A DNA stretch of 64,000 bases from Edaphobacter sp. 12200R-103 (GTDB lineage: Bacteria > Acidobacteriota > Terriglobia > Terriglobales > Acidobacteriaceae): the NCBI RefSeq assembly GCF_010093025.1, contig NZ_CP048114.1:1922001-1986000 (forward strand), written 5' to 3'. The notes below the pieces were generated by a model, which saw only the letters and a list, made by a program, of their open reading frames with translations, searched no databases and was not told the DNA's origin. Each line of letters opens with the position of its first letter. The first letter of the stretch is position 1. Both the position numbers and the translations under genes were made by a program. Below, one piece after another: positions 36,201-43,718 of the stretch.

Positions 36201-36432
36201 ATCGCATTCCCTCGACACCGTTGATGGAGGTTTCAAGGGGGATAGTTACGGCCGATTCGACGATCTGGGAATTTGCGCCGATGTAGTTGCTGGTAACGAC
36301 CACCTGAGGAGGAGCCAGCTGAGGATAGAGCGATATCGGGAGCGACGGTATGACAACTGCGCCAGCCAGAACAATGAGCAGAGCGCAGACCGTAGCGAAG
36401 ATCGGGCGGCGGATGAAGAAATCGACAAACAA
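33247..36432 (-). CDS. RND (AcrB/HAE1-type) efflux pump inner membrane transporter
   Basis: A 1061-residue hydrophobe/amphiphile efflux RND protein. N-terminal MFVDFFIRRPIFATVCALLIVLAG, porter domain blocks with YDLSIAAVDVQNRVASAQGRLPA, the TM4 LATGLVVDDAIVVIENVQRHI with the proton-relay aspartates, and the C-terminal VYVQIGLVMLIGLSAKNSILIVEFAEQ are all present. It exports drugs, detergents or lipids out of the cell with the adaptor gene just upstream (112-bp gap). No outer-membrane channel lies in this operon. Confidence 0.94.
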   Translation of the reverse strand: MFVDFFIRRPIFATVCALLIVLAGAVVIPSLPISLYPQLAPPQVVVTSNYIGANSQIVESAVTIPLETSINGVEGMRYMSSTSSNDGTSTITITFRTGYDLSIAAVDVQNRVASAQGRLPAAVNATGITITKANSNFVFAAGVFARDGKYSQEFISNYLDVYVKDALKRVPGVGDVIIFGERKYAMRVWLDPAKLAARGLTALDVTNALSEQNVEVAAGQLGRPPADSKQEYQMAVRVVGRLSDPRQFENIILKNSPDVGGLVLLKDVGRAEVGAENYDTSLKFSGGDAVGMGVQQLSNANALEVDRQCKAVLKELSKSFPPGLEYVIAFDTTTVVSDSVRDVIETLIEAIIIVIVVIYFFLQDWRATIIPAATIPVSLVGTFAFIKIFGFSINSLTLFGIVLATGLVVDDAIVVIENVQRHIHDQHCDSHRATSDAMAEVTSAVIATSLVLISVFIPVSFFPGTTGILYKQFSLTIAFSIAISAFNALTLSPALAAILLRPERTHGGLLGLFEKILQKVISGYAYLVTHVVKLRVVMLLLFVAGLGATVYMYNHVPTAFVPSEDQNYFINLVQAPPGASLEYTTELADRAAAVIRQNDDVFGTFSVMGFSLAGGSSPNSGVIFAPLKPIEERSKKGPGHSAHDIVAELAPKLFQVPGGIIAAFEPPAIQGIGSVGGFQFMLQDQGRNTFEDIDRIAHTMIGQSRDPHSGLVGLYTPYTSNDPQLFVTIDREKAKAMSVPLAQITSALGTYMGSSYVNDFDFNNRSYRVYVQADQNFRRNSKDLRQFYVRSDTGQMIPLDNLVSIRETSGPQVIYHYNIFRAAEIDGAAAPGLSSGQGLEKMQELFEKNKIQGMMYSWTGLALEEVESSGKAAIIFGLGLLVVYLTLAAQYESWVLPFIILLAVPMAVLGALALVSARGLVDDVYVQIGLVMLIGLSAKNSILIVEFAEQQIEHGKSVIEAAIVSAELRLRPILMTSIAFILGVLPLYFATGAGALGRHSVGTAIVGGMVLSTFLNLFFIPVLYVVVKSILVRFSSRPRPRPDGCDDDTSDLEQSQVTISQ

Positions 36433-36544
36433 GATGAACCTCTTACCGGCGCGGCTGGCACCGTGGGGAATTCAAATCACCTTCGCTCCCGACCAGAGGA
36501 GGGTGCGGCGAGGGATGAACGATCTAGCAGGTGTCCTGTTGCTC

Positions 36545-37645
36545 CTAGCCCATGGGCTGAACAGGGACACCATCCTGCAGGAACTGGAGTCCAGAGACAA
36601 TGACCTTGTCATTCGGCTTCAGACCTTCGATCACGGGATATGTATTGCCAACAGGCTCACCAAGTTTGACCGGAACCTGGTGCGCCGTATACTTTCCGTC
36701 CTTCGGCGCAGCGACGAAGACAAACGGCTGCCCACCGATGCGGGTGACCGCCAGTACAGGAACCACAGGAGCAGGGTTGGTGTTCCAGGTGACCCGGGCC
36801 TTGACCAGCTGCTCTGTACGAAGCCCCTTTGTGCCTGCGGGAATAGGAGCCTTCGCCAGGATGCTCTGCAAGCCGTTATACACCTGGGGCGAAAGGAAGT
36901 TGATCTTCGTTTTAATCAGACTGTTTCCGTCCGAATCGAGGATTTCGACAGGCAGACCCGTTCGCACTTGCGCGGCACGCTCGGTGGGGACGTAGATGTA
37001 AGCCTCAAGATCGACATTTTCATCAACGGTCGTCAACACTGTCGAGGAAGACACGTAATCCCCAATGTGAACCGGAACGTCGCCTACAACGCCGGAGAAG
37101 GGAGCGCGAATCTGGAAATAACCAAGCTGCTGCTTCTGGGTTTCAGTCAGTGCTGAGTTCGCCTCATAATCGGCCTTTGAGTTCTCATAAGCCTGTGTCG
37201 CCTGGTCGAAGGCATCGCGGGAGACAACTCCAGCCTCATAAAGCTTTTTCTGCCGGTCCAGCTCAATCCGGTTGTAATCGTAGAGAGCCTTCTTCTGAGC
37301 CTGGGTTCCCTGCTGCGACTGCACTGCCGCCGCCTGCTTAAGCGGATCAATCTGCATCAGGACCTGGCCGGCGCGCACTATATCTCCGGATTTGACCAGG
37401 ATGCGCGTCAGATTGCCTTCGACCTGCGGCTGCAGGGTGGCAGAACGGCGGCCCTTGATCGTGGAGACATACGTGTCGGACGAGGATACCGGTGAGTTGG
37501 AGACAGACTCAACCTTAACAGGCATAGCCTGGGGCGCCGGAGTCGCTGCGGCATGGTGCCTGCATCCGACGAGCAGAATCGTAAACGCCCCGCTAAACGC
37601 CAGGGAAAGGACAAACTTGGATCTCGAAGACATCATCTCGGACAA
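36545..37645 (-). CDS. RND periplasmic adaptor (membrane fusion) lipoprotein
   Basis: 366 residues. The TTG at 37645 is preferred as start because AGGAG lies 8 bp before it; the ATG at 37636 is 17 bp away. A signal peptide ends in a lipobox (TILLVGC), so the mature protein is probably inner-membrane-anchored. Then biotinyl-lipoyl halves (PQVEGNLTRILVKSGDIVRAGQVLMQIDP; APFSGVVGDVPVHIGDYVSSSTVLTTV) around a coiled-coil hairpin with Gln/Lys-rich helices, and a beta-barrel region. It bridges the RND pump to a TolC-type channel. Confidence 0.92.
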   Translation of the reverse strand: MSEMMSSRSKFVLSLAFSGAFTILLVGCRHHAAATPAPQAMPVKVESVSNSPVSSSDTYVSTIKGRRSATLQPQVEGNLTRILVKSGDIVRAGQVLMQIDPLKQAAAVQSQQGTQAQKKALYDYNRIELDRQKKLYEAGVVSRDAFDQATQAYENSKADYEANSALTETQKQQLGYFQIRAPFSGVVGDVPVHIGDYVSSSTVLTTVDENVDLEAYIYVPTERAAQVRTGLPVEILDSDGNSLIKTKINFLSPQVYNGLQSILAKAPIPAGTKGLRTEQLVKARVTWNTNPAPVVPVLAVTRIGGQPFVFVAAPKDGKYTAHQVPVKLGEPVGNTYPVIEGLKPNDKVIVSGLQFLQDGVPVQPMG

Positions 37646-37837
37646 AGGTCTTTCTCCTCAGAAAACTACAAAGAACAGCAGATCTACCGTCTTTTATCGA
37701 TCCCTCGGAAATTAGACAAGATCGAAGGGCGCAGGATGCTCAAAATTATCCGCTATCAGAAAATAAGCTTTGTGTTTCAGCTTAGATGCATGGTTAAAGA
37801 TCAAGGATGCGAAAAGATGGGAAGCCCTTCGGGCTGG

Positions 37838-38545
37838 TTATTCTTCCACACCATGAATCTGCGAAAAATTGAAGGGATTGAAGCTTTCATGCCGGTCAAA
37901 GGCCTCGGCTCCTTCCGCCCTCTTAAGCCAGGAGATCACCATGTAGGTCAAGGGCGTGGCCAGCACCTCGTATCCTACCTTCAAGAGATACCCGGTCGCT
38001 ATCATATTTGCCATAGTCTTGAAGGGGACCACCCCGACGTATGTAAGAAGAACGACAATTGTCGTATCCACCGCCTGACCCACCACGGTGGACCCTACCG
38101 TTCGAGTCCACAACATGCGACCTTCTGTGAGTAGCTTGAGCCGAGCCATGGTGTAGGAGTTGGCGAATTCGCCCGCCCAGAAGGCGGCTAGACTGGCAGC
38201 GAGAATTCGAGGGATGAAGCCGAAGACGGCTGCAAACGCCTGTTGATTGTGCCAATCCGGCGCAGGCGGAAGAGCAACAGTGAGAGTGCCTATCAGGTAC
38301 AGCAGCGCGGTCCCGAAGAAGCCGAGCCAGATGGCTCTTCGGGAGGCGGCAAATCCATAGATCTCGGTAAATATGTCTCCAAAGATATAGGTGACCGGAA
38401 ACAGGAGGATCGCTGCACTGACGGCAAAGGGACCAATCTGGCAGACCTTCTGGGCGACCAGGTTGGAGACCAGTAGAATCACAACGAATGCGGTCGTTAG
38501 CGCATCAAGATATTTGTACCGGGAAGCTCCCGAATGGCTGGCCAT
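37838..38545 (-). CDS. yhhQ: Queuosine precursor transporter (YhhQ family)
   Basis: 235 residues from the ATG at 38545 (MASHSGASRYKYLDAL); a TTG at 38554 would add three residues. Six hydrophobic segments and the family blocks LLFPVTYIFGDIFTEIYGF, FFGTALLYLIGTLTVALPP, AAFWAGEFANSYTMARLK and GSTVVGQAVDTTIVVLLTY match the VUT/YhhQ family, which imports preQ0/preQ1 or queuine for tRNA modification. No preQ1 riboswitch is visible upstream. It lies next to, and divergent from, the tRNA-Glu gene. Confidence 0.9.
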   Translation of the reverse strand: MASHSGASRYKYLDALTTAFVVILLVSNLVAQKVCQIGPFAVSAAILLFPVTYIFGDIFTEIYGFAASRRAIWLGFFGTALLYLIGTLTVALPPAPDWHNQQAFAAVFGFIPRILAASLAAFWAGEFANSYTMARLKLLTEGRMLWTRTVGSTVVGQAVDTTIVVLLTYVGVVPFKTMANMIATGYLLKVGYEVLATPLTYMVISWLKRAEGAEAFDRHESFNPFNFSQIHGVEE

Positions 38546-38682
38546 GATGGACAAAGTTGATGCTGATAGTATGCCGCGACGATGACGGGAACGCCACCGG
38601 ATGCGCTATGCGCCAGGATTTCAACGATACCTAGAACTATTTGATATGGTTAACAAGGCACGACGTGCCTGCCCTGGAAAGC

Positions 38683-38760
38683 GTCCCCGTCGTCTAGCCC
38701 GGCCCAGGACACCGCCCTTTCACGGCGATAACACGGGTTCGAATCCCGTCGGGGACGCCA
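38683..38760 (+). tRNA. tRNA-Glu (TTC)
   Basis: Acceptor stem GTCCCCG pairs with CGGGGAC; discriminator G and encoded CCA end at 38760. The anticodon loop CTTTCAC gives TTC. The D arm and T arm (CGGGTTCGAATCCCG) are normal; the anticodon stem has a C-A mismatch at its first pair. The 3' 44 bases lie inside the 45-bp left attachment core of the element, and the tRNA is reconstituted intact at this end. Confidence 0.95.
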
Positions 38761-38761
38761 A
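38717..38761 (+). repeat. Left attachment site (attL core)
   Basis: 45 bp, from CTTTCACGG in the anticodon loop through the CCA end and one further A; identical to 46782-46826. The flanking base differs on both sides (C here, T at the right copy; then T here, A at the right copy). Confidence 0.93.
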
Positions 38762-38806
38762 TATAATCAATAGCTTACAAGGGATTGCCTGCACGGTATA
38801 GAAAAC

Positions 38807-38828
38807 TTTTCAAAAAGTTTTCAAAAAG
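38807..38828 (+). repeat. Two abutting 11-bp repeats, candidate arm site
   Basis: TTTTCAAAAAG occurs twice head to tail, 46 bp inside the left end, and is followed by CCGGG. The same 11-mer plus ACGGG is found near the right end (46630). Candidate integrase or excisionase arm-type binding sites. The rest of the 290-bp gap to the AlpA gene holds no gene that I recognise. Confidence 0.5.
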
Positions 38829-39051
38829 CCGGGAGGTTCAGGCCAACCAACGTCTGAAGGCAACACCGCAAAGCCACCCCTCCTCTGACAGCACCCGATA
38901 ACGTTCCCTGCTAATTCAGGTTGAGAGTTGACGTGTCATTGCTGGTTCCAGCAAGCCATTCCAACAACGGTTTGACCTCGAAATTTTCCTTGACCCATCC
39001 GCCCGGTTCCCTTTAGGTTCGCTGAACTTCACGGCGAAAAGGGCTAAAAGC

Positions 39052-39294
39052 ATGTGGTCAAGCACACTCCCAACGATAGAAACCTTCAATGACAAATTGC
39101 TACGTCTTCCGCAAGTCATGGAAATTTCCGGCTTGTGCAGAAGCGTTGTTTACAAGCTTGCAAAGCAAGGGCAGTTCCCTGCGCAAGTCACCGTTGGTGT
39201 TCGCGGTGCACGTTGGTCTGAACATGAAGTGCGCAATTGGGTAGCAGATCGGCTTGCTAACGCGAGACGCGCAACCGTGGCTGAGACCGAGTAA
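39052..39294 (+). CDS. alpA: AlpA-family excisionase/regulator
   Basis: An 80-residue protein with a winged-helix MerR/AlpA HTH: KLLRLPQVMEISGLCRSVVYKLAKQGQFPAQVTVGVRGARWSEHEVRNWVADRLA. In tRNA-integrated elements these small proteins control integrase expression or help excision. It is the first gene inside the left end, before the replication gene. Confidence 0.88.
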   Translation: MWSSTLPTIETFNDKLLRLPQVMEISGLCRSVVYKLAKQGQFPAQVTVGVRGARWSEHEVRNWVADRLANARRATVAETE

Positions 39295-39364
39295 AGAAAA
39301 GGCTTGCCCGGTGTAGCGACCAGAGCAAGCCGAACTGAAAAGAGAGAGTGTCTAGGACTCCCCC

Positions 39365-41314
39365 ATGCAAGAGATAGCACAGAACACCAACGAATTCGTA
39401 AAACTTTTTGCTGCTCACAGGCAGTGGGTCTGCCACAGCAACAAAGTGCCTTTGAATCCCCGCACCGGCTTCAACGCCAGTGTCACGAATCCTGACGATT
39501 GGAGCGACCATGCGCAAGCTGTTTCTTCTGCTGCTGCAAACGATGGTGTTGGTATCGGCTTTGTACTGACGGCATCAGCCGGTTTGGTTTGCATTGACCT
39601 TGACACGCACAAAACAACAGACCCAAACGTTATTGCCTTGCATGAAGAGATACAGCGGCAGTTCAGCAACACATACAGCGAACGCTCACCAAACGGCGGA
39701 AGCCACTTTTGGATGAAGGGTTCAATTGCCCGCTCCATCAGGTCATCGCAAGATCATATCGAGATATACAACCAAGACCGTTACATAACGTTCACTGGAA
39801 ACGCTATCAACAACGTGCCCGTTCAGGATTGCAACGGAACTCTGACAGCACTGTGGGAACGACTGAACGCCGGGCAGAGTAAAGCCAATGTGCCCACATT
39901 GTTTGGAAGTCAGCCACAGACTGGCTCTGACCAAGAGATTTGCAACAAGGCTGCTAACGCTTCCAATGGTGAGTTATTCAAGACTCTGTGGAATGGCAAT
40001 TGGCAAGGTAAGTATCCATCGCAATCTGAAGCTGACCAAGCATTCTGCAACATCGTTGCTTTCTATACAGACAATGCAGAACAGGTTGTGCACATCTTCC
40101 GGGCGTCAGCGTTAGGTCAGCGTCCCAAAGCACAACGCAATGACTATGTGGGCAACATGGTGCGCAAGGCTTTTGACCAACGCTTGCCGCTTCCTTTCAA
40201 TCCCTCAACACTGATCGTTCCAAAGGCCCAGGTTCAAAACATTCCCCTGTTGCCAATTGCAAATGACATTGAAGTTGTCAGTTTGTCAGGAATCGTTGCA
40301 GAGGCTATTGAGTGGCTTTGGGACGGCTATCTACCAAAGGGCAAACTCACCTTGCTTGCTGGCGCAGGTGGAACCGGCAAATCAACGCTTGCTTTCTCAA
40401 TCGCCGCAATTGTGTCGTCCGGTGGAATGTGGCCTGACGGCAGAAGGTGCAACCGTCCGGGCAATGTTCTCATTTGGAGTTCTGAAGATGACCCGGCTGA
40501 CACCATCGTTCCCCGCCTGCTGGCAATGGGCGCAGACGTATCAAAAATACATCTGGTGAAAACAACGGTTGGTGCCGATGGTCAACGCCTTCCATTCAAT
40601 CCTGCCAGAGACATTCCGCTGCTAAAGCAGAAAATTGTTGCAAACGGTGGAATTGGTCTATTCATCGTTGACCCCATTACATCTGCTGTTGCTGGTGACA
40701 TGCACAAGGCCAACGAAGTACGGCAAGGGTTGCAGGCTGTTGTTGACCTTGCCAGCGAGTGCAATTGTGCAGTCATCGGAATCACTCACTTTGCTAAAGG
40801 CACAACAGGCCGCAATCCCGCTGAACGTGTGATTGGCTCTGTTGCGTTCGGCGCGTTTGCGCGTGTTGTGCTGGTTGCTGCGAAAGATGAAGAGACAGAG
40901 CGGCGCGTCTTTGTAAAAGCAAAATCCAACATCAGCAACGATACAGGCGGGTTTTACTACGCCATTCAGGCACGCCCGCTCAACAACAACATCACTGCAA
41001 CGTGCATTGATTGGGGTGGAGCAATTGAAGGCAGTTCACGCGAGATTCTGGCAACGGTTGAACATCAGGACGGCAAGGACGAAAACCGTTCACAGGTTGA
41101 TGAAGCAAAAACGTTCCTTGTTGAAGAGTTGAAGAATGGCCCACGTTATGCGCGAGAGCTAATCGAAAGAGCGCATTCAGAATTGGGCATTTCTGAAAAG
41201 ACCTTACAACGTGCCAGACGGCAGCTAACCATTCAGACAATCAACGAAGGTGCAAACAAGGGTTGGAAGTGGAGCTTTGTTGCTGTTGGTTTCAGCAACG
41301 GTTCCATTCAGTAG
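39365..41314 (+). CDS. Primase-polymerase / RepA-type AAA ATPase replication protein
   Basis: A 649-residue two-part protein. The N-terminal 180 residues look like a prim-pol domain: VCIDLDTHK (D78, D80) and SPNGGSHFWMKG with H as the third motif. The second part (about 315-560) is a RecA-fold AAA_25/RepA helicase-like ATPase with Walker A GAGGTGKST (G333-K339-S340), LIWSSEDDP and FIVDPITSAV as Walker B. A winged-helix-like C-terminus (LIERAHSELGISEKTLQRARRQL) follows. This architecture is common in satellites and integrative elements and probably starts element replication, with the octamer cluster immediately downstream. Confidence 0.85.
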   Translation: MQEIAQNTNEFVKLFAAHRQWVCHSNKVPLNPRTGFNASVTNPDDWSDHAQAVSSAAANDGVGIGFVLTASAGLVCIDLDTHKTTDPNVIALHEEIQRQFSNTYSERSPNGGSHFWMKGSIARSIRSSQDHIEIYNQDRYITFTGNAINNVPVQDCNGTLTALWERLNAGQSKANVPTLFGSQPQTGSDQEICNKAANASNGELFKTLWNGNWQGKYPSQSEADQAFCNIVAFYTDNAEQVVHIFRASALGQRPKAQRNDYVGNMVRKAFDQRLPLPFNPSTLIVPKAQVQNIPLLPIANDIEVVSLSGIVAEAIEWLWDGYLPKGKLTLLAGAGGTGKSTLAFSIAAIVSSGGMWPDGRRCNRPGNVLIWSSEDDPADTIVPRLLAMGADVSKIHLVKTTVGADGQRLPFNPARDIPLLKQKIVANGGIGLFIVDPITSAVAGDMHKANEVRQGLQAVVDLASECNCAVIGITHFAKGTTGRNPAERVIGSVAFGAFARVVLVAAKDEETERRVFVKAKSNISNDTGGFYYAIQARPLNNNITATCIDWGGAIEGSSREILATVEHQDGKDENRSQVDEAKTFLVEELKNGPRYARELIERAHSELGISEKTLQRARRQLTIQTINEGANKGWKWSFVAVGFSNGSIQ

Positions 41315-41337
41315 TGATGATTTCTGGATTAGATATA

Positions 41338-41427
41338 TGTCTTCTTCTCTCTTTTGTCTTCTTCTCAGTTGGCAAGAAGACAAGAAGACAAGACATAAGG
41401 GGTAATACAGTCGGCTGTCTTCTTGTC
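41338..41427. other. Octamer cluster, candidate replication origin of the element
   Basis: Five copies of GTCTTCTT or its reverse complement within about 90 bp: forward at 41339, 41356 and 41417; reverse (AAGAAGAC) at 41374 and 41382. TTGTCTTCTT (41354) and AAGAAGACAA (41374) form a perfect 10-bp inverted repeat with a 10-base loop. It begins 24 bp after the replication gene stop. A hairpin terminator or antitermination signal is an alternative reading. Confidence 0.5.
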
Positions 41428-41440
41428 GGCAACAGTGAAT

Positions 41441-41674
41441 ATGAGCTACGCACTTCAATCCGCAACAGCAAGCAACGGCACTTACTGCGCATACAGAACC
41501 TTGTGGGCAGAGGTCATCAAGCAGGCGTTCTTATCCGCAATGAAGGGTGATCGCAGCAGCATGCTTTGGTTCACCGCAACGAACGGACGCTTTGTTGAGT
41601 TGTGCGGATTGCTGAATTTGGATGCGCAACAGATTCGCAATCAATTGTTGAACAGAAAGGATGTAACGAAATGA
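41441..41674 (+). CDS. Small element protein, phage-type
   Basis: 77 residues from the ATG at 41441; TTG at 41423 and GTG at 41435 are in frame. The pattern W-A-E-V-I-K-Q-A-F...S-S-M-L-W-F...F-V-E-L-C-G-L-L-N-L-D-A-Q-Q-I resembles a small protein often found in phages and satellites near replication genes. Function unknown. The stop overlaps the next gene (ATGA). Confidence 0.6.
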   Translation: MSYALQSATASNGTYCAYRTLWAEVIKQAFLSAMKGDRSSMLWFTATNGRFVELCGLLNLDAQQIRNQLLNRKDVTK

Positions 41675-41913
41675 AAAGCCCTTGGGCAGAATACTTTGAT
41701 CGCTTTATAAGCCACACTGACGATGACCCAACAATAGAGCAATTCAACAAGAAGCTATCAGCCGTCAACCGTAGCCTGCTTTATGTCAGATCGCAAGAGA
41801 ACTACGACAAGCAGGAACTTTACCAATTGCTCAATATGAGCATTCAACTGCAAACAGCAATAGCCCTTGTTACAAAGCTTGAAGAGATTCGCATAGACCT
41901 CACGAAAGCGTAG
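41671..41913 (+). CDS. Hypothetical element protein, helical
   Basis: 80 residues from the ATG at 41671, preceded by GAAAGG and overlapping the upstream stop by 4 bp. It is predicted mostly helical with a leucine-rich stretch (YQLLNMSIQLQTAIALVTKLEEIRIDL). No family recognised. The overlap marks it as part of the same transcript. Confidence 0.6.
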   Translation: MKSPWAEYFDRFISHTDDDPTIEQFNKKLSAVNRSLLYVRSQENYDKQELYQLLNMSIQLQTAIALVTKLEEIRIDLTKA

Positions 41914-42022
41914 ACAACAAGGCACAAACCATGTGGGCAAGGCTACCCCCATCTAGTACGCCGGACGAGCAGGACAGGCCATCCAGGCGCGAATGCGACC
42001 CCTTCCAGATCGGAGACAGCAA

Positions 42023-42478
42023 GTGACAGCAAACGGAAAATTTCAACGCGGCAAGACAGTTCGACTCAGAGAGCAGGCAATTGCTGCGTTGCTTACCAAT
42101 CCTTCGATGCGGGATGCAGCAAGGGAATCTGGTGTTGGTTACAGCACGCTAATCAGGTGGAGCAATGAACCGGAGTTTGCTGCTGCATTGAAAGCCGCAC
42201 GGAATGAATTGTTGGACTCTGCAATTCAACGTCTGAAGACAGCGGCATTCAACGCTGTGGGCACATTGATTGAAGTTGCGGCTTCACCTGCATCCTCAGA
42301 TATGGCGCGAGTGTCCAGTAGCAAGGCTCTGATTGAACTTGCATTGCGTGTGGGCACTATCGAGCAATTGGCAGATCGCATTGAAGAGCTAGAAAGGAAA
42401 ACCACCGATGAGAACAATGGGGGATTTGAAGGGTCTGCACAAACGCTTACAGAAACTCCAAGCGAACGTTGGCAGTAA
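42023..42478 (+). CDS. HTH protein resembling terminase small subunit (phBC6A51 type)
   Basis: 151 residues from the GTG at 42023 (CGGAG 7 bp upstream); a longer frame begins at 41993. An HTH lies at the N-terminus (AIAALLTNPSMRDAARESGVGYSTLIRWSNEPEF), followed by two long helices (LDSAIQRLKTAAFNAVGTLIEVA; ALIELALRVGTIEQLADRIEELERK). This is the layout of phage terminase small subunits and related satellite DNA-binding proteins. With no large subunit present, it might redirect a helper packaging machine or simply bind DNA. Confidence 0.6.
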   Translation: MTANGKFQRGKTVRLREQAIAALLTNPSMRDAARESGVGYSTLIRWSNEPEFAAALKAARNELLDSAIQRLKTAAFNAVGTLIEVAASPASSDMARVSSSKALIELALRVGTIEQLADRIEELERKTTDENNGGFEGSAQTLTETPSERWQ

Positions 42479-42659
42479 TACTGTGCGCTTTGAAATGCCG
42501 GACAAAAGTTACAGGTTCATGCGGCAACAGACTCTTTTTGACACGTTCGCCAATTCAGTATTGGGAACAACAACACCTGAGACGGAAATCGTGTTGGCTT
42601 CGGTTTCGGACAATTCGGGAACGCAATTAGCAGAACTACTAAAGGCCGTTTTGCAATAG
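42408..42659 (+). CDS. Hypothetical element protein
   Basis: 83 residues, overlapping the preceding gene by 71 bp in another frame. The N-terminus is basic and helical (DLKGLHKRLQKLQANVG), the middle is aromatic (RFEMPDKSYRFMRQQTLFDTF). No family recognised. The frame is long for chance, but the overlap makes it less certain than its neighbours. Confidence 0.5.
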   Translation: MRTMGDLKGLHKRLQKLQANVGSNTVRFEMPDKSYRFMRQQTLFDTFANSVLGTTTPETEIVLASVSDNSGTQLAELLKAVLQ

Positions 42660-42671
42660 GGAGAAACAGCA

Positions 42672-42899
42672 ATGGATAAAGACGTTCAACAACTACGGCG
42701 GGTTGTCATGGGTCATCAGACCGTACAACGTGCAGCCAATCACAACCACACCAACTTGCAGGCCCACGCTGAAGATATTGACCCGATGCGCTACTTCACA
42801 ACACAGGACTTCAATGGGCGGGTCTTGCCGCAACAGAAGTGGACGCAGCCGAAACCGTTGCCGCCTGTTGGTGTTTTCGGCAAGTCGTTCCAACGCTAA
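42672..42899 (+). CDS. Hypothetical element protein
   Basis: 75 residues with an upstream AGGGAGA (42658-42664). It contains FTTQDFNGRVLPQQKWTQPKPLPP, a proline-rich C-terminus. No family recognised. It lies 12 bp after the previous stop and 30 bp before the next gene, consistent with one operon. Confidence 0.5.
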   Translation: MDKDVQQLRRVVMGHQTVQRAANHNHTNLQAHAEDIDPMRYFTTQDFNGRVLPQQKWTQPKPLPPVGVFGKSFQR

Positions 42900-42929
42900 C
42901 CATCAACAACAAACCAACGGAGGAAAACC

Positions 42930-43523
42930 ATGAGTGCATTCGGCGCGACACCAACAGCAGAAGTGATTGAGGGAACCGGCGATTTCGATTTGATGATGCT
43001 TGCTCGTATGGGTGAACATGAATTGGTGCAGCAAATAACTTTCGTTTGCCAGCGGTACAGCGAGATTGTAGAGAAGAACAAACAAGACCGTATTGCGGAT
43101 TTGGAGCAGCGGTTTGACGATGCAGTGATACGTGCACGCAACTTACTTGAGAATGCTGCCAAGTTGAAACACGCGACATTCACAGCGATGCAGCAGCAGG
43201 CCAGTGCTGAATCTAATATGCGGAACGCTGATAATGCCTTGGCACGGCTTCACCATTCCATCAATCACGATAGGAGTCTGAAGACCAGAAGGGAAGTTGC
43301 TGAACAGGCAAAGCAGGTTGAAGCAGCGAAGCAAGCTGCCCACAATGCACAGTACGCCTATTCACTCTCAACAACAGCCGTGCGTAACGCTGTGATGATG
43401 GAGAATGCCGCCAATGCTGAAGCTGGTAACGCGCAAGCTGAAGCGCGGGGGTTGAAGTCACAGATTGATGTGATGCAAGGCAAGCAACGCATTCAAGGTA
43501 ACAACGGTTTCTACATCTCTTGA
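42930..43523 (+). CDS. Coiled-coil element protein
   Basis: 197 residues, preceded by GGAGGAAA. From about residue 45 onward nearly the whole protein is heptad-like helix rich in Ala, Gln, Glu and Asn (RNLLENAAKLKHATFTAMQQ, EVAEQAKQVEAAKQAAHNAQ). Could be a scaffold-like or structural protein; scaffold-like proteins in satellites can alter capsid size, but that is only speculation here. It ends the small-gene operon before a terminator. Confidence 0.6.
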   Translation: MSAFGATPTAEVIEGTGDFDLMMLARMGEHELVQQITFVCQRYSEIVEKNKQDRIADLEQRFDDAVIRARNLLENAAKLKHATFTAMQQQASAESNMRNADNALARLHHSINHDRSLKTRREVAEQAKQVEAAKQAAHNAQYAYSLSTTAVRNAVMMENAANAEAGNAQAEARGLKSQIDVMQGKQRIQGNNGFYIS

Positions 43524-43602
43524 GGCGGCAAAATAAATCAGCTTTCCGCCTTTGACCTGCGGTATGGTGCTGCATACCTCGTTGGTTCCTTCCATGCTGG
43601 AT

Positions 43603-43631
43603 GCCCCCAAGTCACCGGGGGCTTTTCTTTT
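43603..43631 (+). terminator. Terminator at end of the element operon
   Basis: The stem GCCCCC / GGGGGC with loop AAGTCACC is followed by TTTTCTTTT. It lies 80 bp after the coiled-coil gene and before the serine recombinase. Confidence 0.88.
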
Positions 43632-43718
43632 GTCCTGAACACAGGCAAATCTCTGTGGACGTTCTGACACGTTAGCTGATACGGTCGTATAGGTAAACGT
43701 AACAATGGAGATTTCGGC

